From Bacillota bacterium (lineage in GTDB: Bacteria; Bacillota_E; Sulfobacillia; Sulfobacillales; Sulfobacillaceae): DNA of 10,108 nt. Under the pieces are notes generated by a model. That model saw only the letters and a list, made by a program, of their open reading frames with translations. It ran no database searches and had not been told where the DNA came from. Of the stretch, positions 6,183-10,108 are shown one piece after another. The stretch covers positions 1-10,108 of the forward strand of contig JAKADW010000051.1 in the NCBI GenBank assembly GCA_021820165.1, in the 5' to 3' direction. The translations under genes were made by a program, and so were the position numbers. The first letter of the stretch is position 1, and every line of letters begins with the position of its first letter.

Positions 6183-7398
6183 GCCCTTGGTCGACGTGAG
6201 CCGTGACTTCCCCATTTTGAATCGGAAGATCAATGGCCACCGCTTGGTGTGGCTGGATTCGGCGGCTACCTCTCAAAAGCCAACCCAGGTCCTGGAAGCG
6301 GTTGACCGCTACTATCACGAGTCCAACGCCAACGTCTTGCGCAGTGTTCACACCTTGGCGGATGAGGCCACGGAACAGTTTACCGGGGCACGACGGAAGG
6401 TCTCCGCCTTCATCGGGGCCACACGTCCCGAGGAGATAATCTTTACCAGGGGAACCACGGAGGGGTTGAACTTAGTGGCCCGTGGGTTTGGGGATTTAGT
6501 GGTCCATGCGGGCGATGATATCGTCCTCTCGCCGATGGAGCACCATTCGAATCTCATCCCTTGGCAGCAACTCGCGCAACGAAAGGGCGCCCGGCTGCGC
6601 TATGTGGAATTGACGCCTGAGGGTGCCATCACGGCCGACGCCCTAAAGGCGGTCATCTCCCCCAAAACGCGCATTCTTGCCCTGTCACGCATCTCCAATG
6701 TCTTGGGAACCATTAATCCCATTGCCGAGGCCGCGGAGCTGGTGCACCAAAATGGCGGCTTTGTCGTCGTTGATGGTGCTCAATCAGTTCCCCACGAACC
6801 TACCGAGGTCGGAGTGCTGGGAGCGGACTTCTTAGCCTTCTCGGGTCACAAGATGTGCGCACCCACCGGAATCGGGGCTCTCTGGGGCAAATACCGGCTC
6901 TTGGAACAAATGGAGCCCGTGATGTTTGGGGGGGAGATGATTAGCTACGTCGATCGAGAAACGGCCACATGGGCTGACATTCCTGCCAAGTTTGAGGGAG
7001 GAACGCCTAACATTGGCGGTGCCGTGGGCCTCGGAGCAGCCGTCGACTATTTGACGAAAATCGGCATGGACGCCATCTTTGAGCACAGTCAACAATTAGG
7101 CGAGACGGCTTTCGAGACCCTGAGCCAAATCCCCGGTGTGTCGGTCTATGGCCCTCGTCGCCCTCACGCCGGGGCGGTGGCCTTCAATATCGATGGAGTT
7201 CACCCCCACGATGTGGCCCAGGTGTTCGACGCCCAAGGTGTGGCGATCCGGGCGGGCCATCATTGTGCTCAGCCTCTCATGGCCTGGTTGGGCGTCGGCT
7301 CCACTGCCCGAGCAAGTTTCTACCTCTATAATAGTGATGAGGATGTTGAACGTCTCAAAGAGGCGATTTTAGAGACAAAGAGGTATTTTCGCCGATGA
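6175..7398 (+). CDS. sufS: cysteine desulfurase SufS
   Basis: A 407-residue PLP enzyme, the usual size, that takes sulfur from L-cysteine, leaving alanine and a persulfide on its active cysteine. What I see: LDSAATSQKP near the N-terminus; the PLP phosphate-binding GTTEGLNLVA; MEHHSN; DGAQSVPH; the PLP-linking lysine K226 in SGHKM; and the persulfide cysteine C364 in RAGHHCAQPLM. The short loop around that cysteine is the group II (SufS) type rather than the IscS/NifS type. The frame is open upstream to 6109 inside sufD, but ATG at 6175 has GGAAAGGAAG seven bases upstream and gives the normal start. It overlaps sufD by eight bases and shares ATGA with sufU, its sulfur acceptor. Confidence 0.98.
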   Translation: MIRPLVDVSRDFPILNRKINGHRLVWLDSAATSQKPTQVLEAVDRYYHESNANVLRSVHTLADEATEQFTGARRKVSAFIGATRPEEIIFTRGTTEGLNLVARGFGDLVVHAGDDIVLSPMEHHSNLIPWQQLAQRKGARLRYVELTPEGAITADALKAVISPKTRILALSRISNVLGTINPIAEAAELVHQNGGFVVVDGAQSVPHEPTEVGVLGADFLAFSGHKMCAPTGIGALWGKYRLLEQMEPVMFGGEMISYVDRETATWADIPAKFEGGTPNIGGAVGLGAAVDYLTKIGMDAIFEHSQQLGETAFETLSQIPGVSVYGPRRPHAGAVAFNIDGVHPHDVAQVFDAQGVAIRAGHHCAQPLMAWLGVGSTARASFYLYNSDEDVERLKEAILETKRYFRR

Positions 7399-7811
7399 AC
7401 TTAGATGACCTGTATCGGGAAACGATCCTTGACCATAATCAGACGCCACGCAACAAAAAACAACTGGAAAATCCGACTAAAACGGTCGGATTATTGAATC
7501 CAACCTGTGGCGATCAGATCCGATTGGATCTACAATTAGATCATGGCAAAGTGACAGATGTCGGGTTCACTGGACACGGTTGCTCGATTAGTATGGCCTC
7601 AGCGTCGATGTTGACCGACGCCATCAAGGGGCGTTCCATTGACGACGCTTTAGCTTTGGCCCGTCACTTCAAAGCTTTTTTAACCGGGACGCCGAGCCCC
7701 GTACCGCTGGGTGATTTGGAAGCGCTTCAGGGTGTTTCCCAATTTCCTAGTCGTGTCAAATGCGCCACGTTGGCGCACAATGCTCTTGAGAAGGCATTGA
7801 CGGAGGACTAG
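7395..7811 (+). CDS. sufU: zinc-dependent sulfurtransferase SufU
   Basis: A 138-residue protein that receives persulfide sulfur from SufS and passes it to the SufBCD scaffold. In Firmicutes it acts as a zinc-binding partner of SufS rather than as a scaffold. What I see: the metal ligands C38 and D40 in NPTCGD, C63 in [10 protein letters not shown] and C123 in RVKCATL. The roughly 20-residue insertion between the second and third cysteines that separates SufU from IscU appears to be present (FKAFLTGTP region). The ATG overlaps the sufS stop (ATGA), with AAAGAGG 11 bases upstream, so the partner proteins are probably made in a coupled way. No sufE or sufA gene is in the operon, consistent with a SufU-type system. 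Confidence 0.96.
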   Translation: MNLDDLYRETILDHNQTPRNKKQLENPTKTVGLLNPTCGDQIRLDLQLDHGKVTDVGFTGHGCSISMASASMLTDAIKGRSIDDALALARHFKAFLTGTPSPVPLGDLEALQGVSQFPSRVKCATLAHNALEKALTED

Positions 7812-7836
7812 CGCCGCCCCAAAAGGAGGGAGAACC

Positions 7837-9234
7837 ATGGCATCAAAGCCGATTGTTAACGACGAGTACCAGTACGGGTTTAATGATGGCGATGTAGGGG
7901 TCCTCAAGTTTCAACGAGGTCTCACTCGCCAAACCGTCGAGGAGATCTCGCGCATTAAGAAAGAACCCAAGTGGATGCTGGACTTTCGCCTTCATGCCTT
8001 GGACGTCTTCTTTAAGAAGCCCATGCCCGGTTGGGGAGGCAACCTGGGCACCCTGAACTTTGACGATATCGTCTACTACGTGAAGCCGTCGGAAAATCAA
8101 GGCCGAACCTGGGAAGATGTGCCACAGGCGATTAAGGATACGTTTGAGCGTCTAGGCATCCCCGAAGCCGAGCGGAAGTTCCTGGCCGGGGTTTCCGCCC
8201 AATACGAGTCGGAAGTCGTCTACCACTCTATACGGGAGGATCTGAAAGAGAAGGGCATCATTTTTACCGACACGGATTCCGCCCTACGGGAGTATCCAGA
8301 ACTGGTGAGGGAATACTTTGGCACCGTAATTCCGCCAGAGGACAATAAGTTTGCCGCATTGAATTCGGCGGTCTGGTCGGGCGGCTCGTTCGTCTACATC
8401 CCCAAGGGGGTCAAGACGGACATTCCGCTACAGGCCTACTTCCGTATCAACTCGGAAAATATGGGGCAGTTTGAGCGAACCCTAATCATCGCGGAAGAGG
8501 ATTCGTTCGGCCATTACGTGGAGGGCTGCACGGCGCCCATCTACTCCAGCGAATCGTTGCACTCCGCGGTCGTGGAAATTTTGGTCAAGGATGGCGCGCG
8601 GATGCGCTACACCACGGTGCAGAATTGGGCGCCAAACGTCTACAATTTAGTCACCAAGCGGGCGGTCGCGTATAAGAACGCGACCATGGAATGGGTTGAC
8701 GGCAACATTGGGTCCAAACTCACCATGAAGTACCCCTCCGTGTACATGGTCGGCGAAGGGGCCAAAGGCATGGTGCTTTCCATCGCTGTGGCGGGTAAGG
8801 GTCAGCACCAGGACACCGGTGCAAAAATGATTCACGCCGCACCTCACACGACCTCGACGATTGTGTCGAAGTCCATTAGTCAGCACGGCGGAAAGACCAC
8901 CTATCGCGGATTGGTGCACTTTGCGCCCAATGCCGAAGAAGCGAAGGCCAACGTCAAGTGCGACACCCTGATCATGGATGATGATTCGACTTCGGACACC
9001 ATCCCTTACAGCGAGGTTTCCAACGCCAATGCGGAGATGGAGCATGAAGCCACCGTCACCAAGGTCAGTGAGGAAGCGCTGTTTTACCTGACGAGCCGCG
9101 GTCTTTCGGATGAGGAAGCCACGCGTATGATTATCCTCGGTTTTATCGAGCCTTTCACTCGGGAACTCCCCATGGAGTTCGCGGTGGAGATGAACCGGCT
9201 GATTAAATTCGAGATGGAAGGAGCCATTGGCTAG
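7837..9234 (+). CDS. sufB: Fe-S cluster assembly scaffold subunit SufB
   Basis: A 465-residue scaffold subunit, the usual Firmicute length, on which Fe-S clusters are built with SufC and SufD. What I see: the N-terminal segment [13 protein letters not shown]; the core region [15 protein letters not shown] (written [15 protein letters not shown] here); [12 protein letters not shown]; and the C-terminal catalytic region. Key residues line up with E. coli SufB at a constant offset of 30: C375 (E. coli C405) in VKCDTL, and E402, H403 and E404 (E. coli 432-434) in MEHEATV. The ATG at 7837 has AAAGGAGGG six bases upstream, one of the strongest sites in the operon. It follows sufU by 25 bases and ends in TAGTG, where the last G begins the next gene. 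Confidence 0.98.
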   Translation: MASKPIVNDEYQYGFNDGDVGVLKFQRGLTRQTVEEISRIKKEPKWMLDFRLHALDVFFKKPMPGWGGNLGTLNFDDIVYYVKPSENQGRTWEDVPQAIKDTFERLGIPEAERKFLAGVSAQYESEVVYHSIREDLKEKGIIFTDTDSALREYPELVREYFGTVIPPEDNKFAALNSAVWSGGSFVYIPKGVKTDIPLQAYFRINSENMGQFERTLIIAEEDSFGHYVEGCTAPIYSSESLHSAVVEILVKDGARMRYTTVQNWAPNVYNLVTKRAVAYKNATMEWVDGNIGSKLTMKYPSVYMVGEGAKGMVLSIAVAGKGQHQDTGAKMIHAAPHTTSTIVSKSISQHGGKTTYRGLVHFAPNAEEAKANVKCDTLIMDDDSTSDTIPYSEVSNANAEMEHEATVTKVSEEALFYLTSRGLSDEEATRMIILGFIEPFTRELPMEFAVEMNRLIKFEMEGAIG

Positions 9235-9545
9235 TGGCGTTCACGCGCGTCATGAAGGCCGCCGAGGTCCCATCGGGCCAACCAACGTTAGTCGTATTGG
9301 GTGATACCGAGGTGGCATTGTTTCGGGTCGAAGATGAGTTTTATGCCATTGACGACTTGTGCAGCCACGCCGAGGCCTCCCTCTCGGAAGGCGAACAATA
9401 CGGTTACATTGTTGAGTGCCCCCGCCATGGCGGGCGATTCGATATCCGAACCGGCAAGGCCAAACATTTTCCGGCATTTTCGCCGGTCCGCACCTTCCCG
9501 GTTAAAGTTGAAGACGGCGATGTCTATATCGACGTTCTGGACTGA
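9234..9545 (+). CDS. Rieske-type [2Fe-2S] ferredoxin encoded in the suf operon
   Basis: A 103-residue soluble protein made of a single Rieske domain. What I see: ligands C43 and H45 in CSHAEASL and C62 and H65 in CPRHGGRFD, 16 residues between the pairs, as in ferredoxin subunits of non-heme iron oxygenases and in NirD-like proteins. There is no signal peptide or membrane segment and no oxygenase gene nearby. GTG at 9234 overlaps the sufB stop (TAGTG), and GGAAGGAG lies ten bases upstream. It is the last gene before the terminator. Similar small Rieske genes occur in suf operons of some actinobacteria and Firmicutes. A role as electron donor for cluster assembly, or as a client or sensor, is inference; the exact function is unknown. 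Confidence 0.9.
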   Translation: MAFTRVMKAAEVPSGQPTLVVLGDTEVALFRVEDEFYAIDDLCSHAEASLSEGEQYGYIVECPRHGGRFDIRTGKAKHFPAFSPVRTFPVKVEDGDVYIDVLD

Positions 9546-9549
9546 ATGG

Positions 9550-9581
9550 ACTCCCCCCGAAGCCGGGGGGAGTTAATTTTT
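9550..9581 (+). terminator. intrinsic terminator of the suf operon
   Basis: A perfect ten-pair GC-rich stem, ACTCCCCCCG with CGGGGGGAGT, closes an AAGC loop (9560-9563) and is followed by TAATTTTT. It begins five bases after the Rieske gene stop. The T-run is only on the plus-strand side, so it should end suf transcripts well, but it lacks a U-run for the converging sigK transcript. The last base of the stem overlaps the sigK stop codon. Confidence 0.9.
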
Positions 9582-10108
9582 CTCCCTGGGCGCGCCCACA
9601 TCCATTTCCCGAAGAATTTTTCTCACCGCCCGTTTCTCGATGCGGGAGACATAGCTTCGAGAGATGCCGAGCTTTCGGGCAATATCCCGTTGCGTCAGCC
9701 GCTCATGGCCGTAAAGTCCAAACCGCAAGTCGAGGACCAATTTCTCTTTGGGCGTGAGATCCTTCACGAAGTCCCGAATCCACTCCATCACCACGTCCAC
9801 TTCCACCTGTTCGGCCACCACATCCCCTTCCGTGCCCAACACGTCCAGAAGCGAGATTTCGTTTCCCTCACGATCTACACCAATGGGATCATAAAGACTC
9901 ACGTCTCGACTGCTTTTCTTCTTTAGACGTAGATGCATCAGTACTTCATTATCAATACAGCGAGCGCAGTAGGTGGCCAGCCGCACCCCTTTATCGGGAT
10001 CAAACGAGTCGATACCTTTAATCAGGCCAATCGTTCCGATAGAGATGAGATCATCCGGAGCTTCGCCGCTATTATGATATTTTTTCACCACGTGAGCCAC
10101 CAATCTTA
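9573..10108 (-). CDS. sigK: RNA polymerase sporulation sigma factor SigK, C-terminal part (5' end outside window)
   Basis: An open frame entering from the right edge, with 177 complete codons seen. SigK directs late gene expression in the mother cell during endospore formation. What I see: region 2 with DLISIGTIGLIKGID and LATYCARCIDNEVLMHLR; the SigK-type linker DVSLYDPIGVDREGNEISLLDVL; and region 4 with a helix-turn-helix, TQRDIARKLGISRSYVSRIEKRA. The linker wording favours SigK over SigE. A TTG at 10103 could be mistaken for the start, but the frame continues upstream as LR before LVAHVVKKY, as in SigK, so the gene extends beyond the window. The pro-sequence, if any, is not visible. The region where the skin element interrupts B. 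subtilis sigK is continuous here. It converges on the suf operon. Confidence 0.93.
   Translation of the reverse strand, partial: RLVAHVVKKYHNSGEAPDDLISIGTIGLIKGIDSFDPDKGVRLATYCARCIDNEVLMHLRLKKKSSRDVSLYDPIGVDREGNEISLLDVLGTEGDVVAEQVEVDVVMEWIRDFVKDLTPKEKLVLDLRFGLYGHERLTQRDIARKLGISRSYVSRIEKRAVRKILREMDVGAPREKN

Noticed and set aside
10101..10103. TTG as the start of the sigma factor gene
   Set aside because: It encodes the leucine of the conserved LRLVAHVVKK segment; the frame is open to the edge, so the real start lies outside.
1..10108. Mobile elements, CRISPR arrays, tRNA or rRNA genes, defence systems
   Set aside because: No repeats of suitable spacing, transposase or integrase motifs, or RNA gene signatures were seen; nearly all of the window is explained by housekeeping genes.

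Overview
This window is an ordinary, densely packed chromosomal segment with two gene sets transcribed away from a shared intergenic region at about 3926-4118, plus the 3' part of a convergent sporulation sigma factor gene at the right edge. A SigK-type sigma factor, a YqeG-type phosphatase, a SufU-dependent suf operon and strong AGGAGG-type ribosome binding sites point to an endospore-forming Firmicute. The moderately high GC and the gene order recall Sulfobacillus-like or related deep-branching lineages. That genus-level guess is an impression; nothing in the sequence proves it.

Left half (minus strand, read from 3925 down to 1): yqeG (HAD phosphatase), aroE (shikimate dehydrogenase), a short prepilin peptidase, aroC (chorismate synthase), aroK (shikimate kinase) and the 5' part of aroB (3-dehydroquinate synthase, cut by the window edge). 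Genes overlap or lie within about 12 bases of each other, so this is very probably one operon. It is read from an extended -10 promoter at 3958-3966. It encodes four of the seven shikimate-pathway steps, with a type IV pilin-processing protease inserted between aroE and aroC.

Right half (plus strand, 4119-9545): sufC-sufD-sufS-sufU-sufB followed by a small Rieske-type ferredoxin gene. SufS (cysteine desulfurase) and SufU (zinc sulfur-transfer partner) supply sulfur to the SufBCD scaffold, which assembles Fe-S clusters. The active-site residues I checked are present. A sigma-A-like promoter (4035-4062) is followed by a perfect 7-3-7 palindrome (4076-4092). The palindrome resembles an IscR/Rrf2-type operator and is the most interesting non-coding signal here. 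A strong intrinsic terminator (9550-9581) closes the operon.

Right edge (minus strand, 9573-10108): the C-terminal three quarters or so of SigK, the late mother-cell sporulation sigma factor, convergent with suf. Its start lies outside the window.

No RNA genes, insertion sequences, CRISPR arrays, phage genes or tandem repeats were seen, and no stretch longer than about 200 bases lacks a gene. I found no evidence for a new biological system. The points worth checking are the suf leader operator, the Rieske protein in the suf operon, and the cysteine-free prepilin peptidase in the aro operon.
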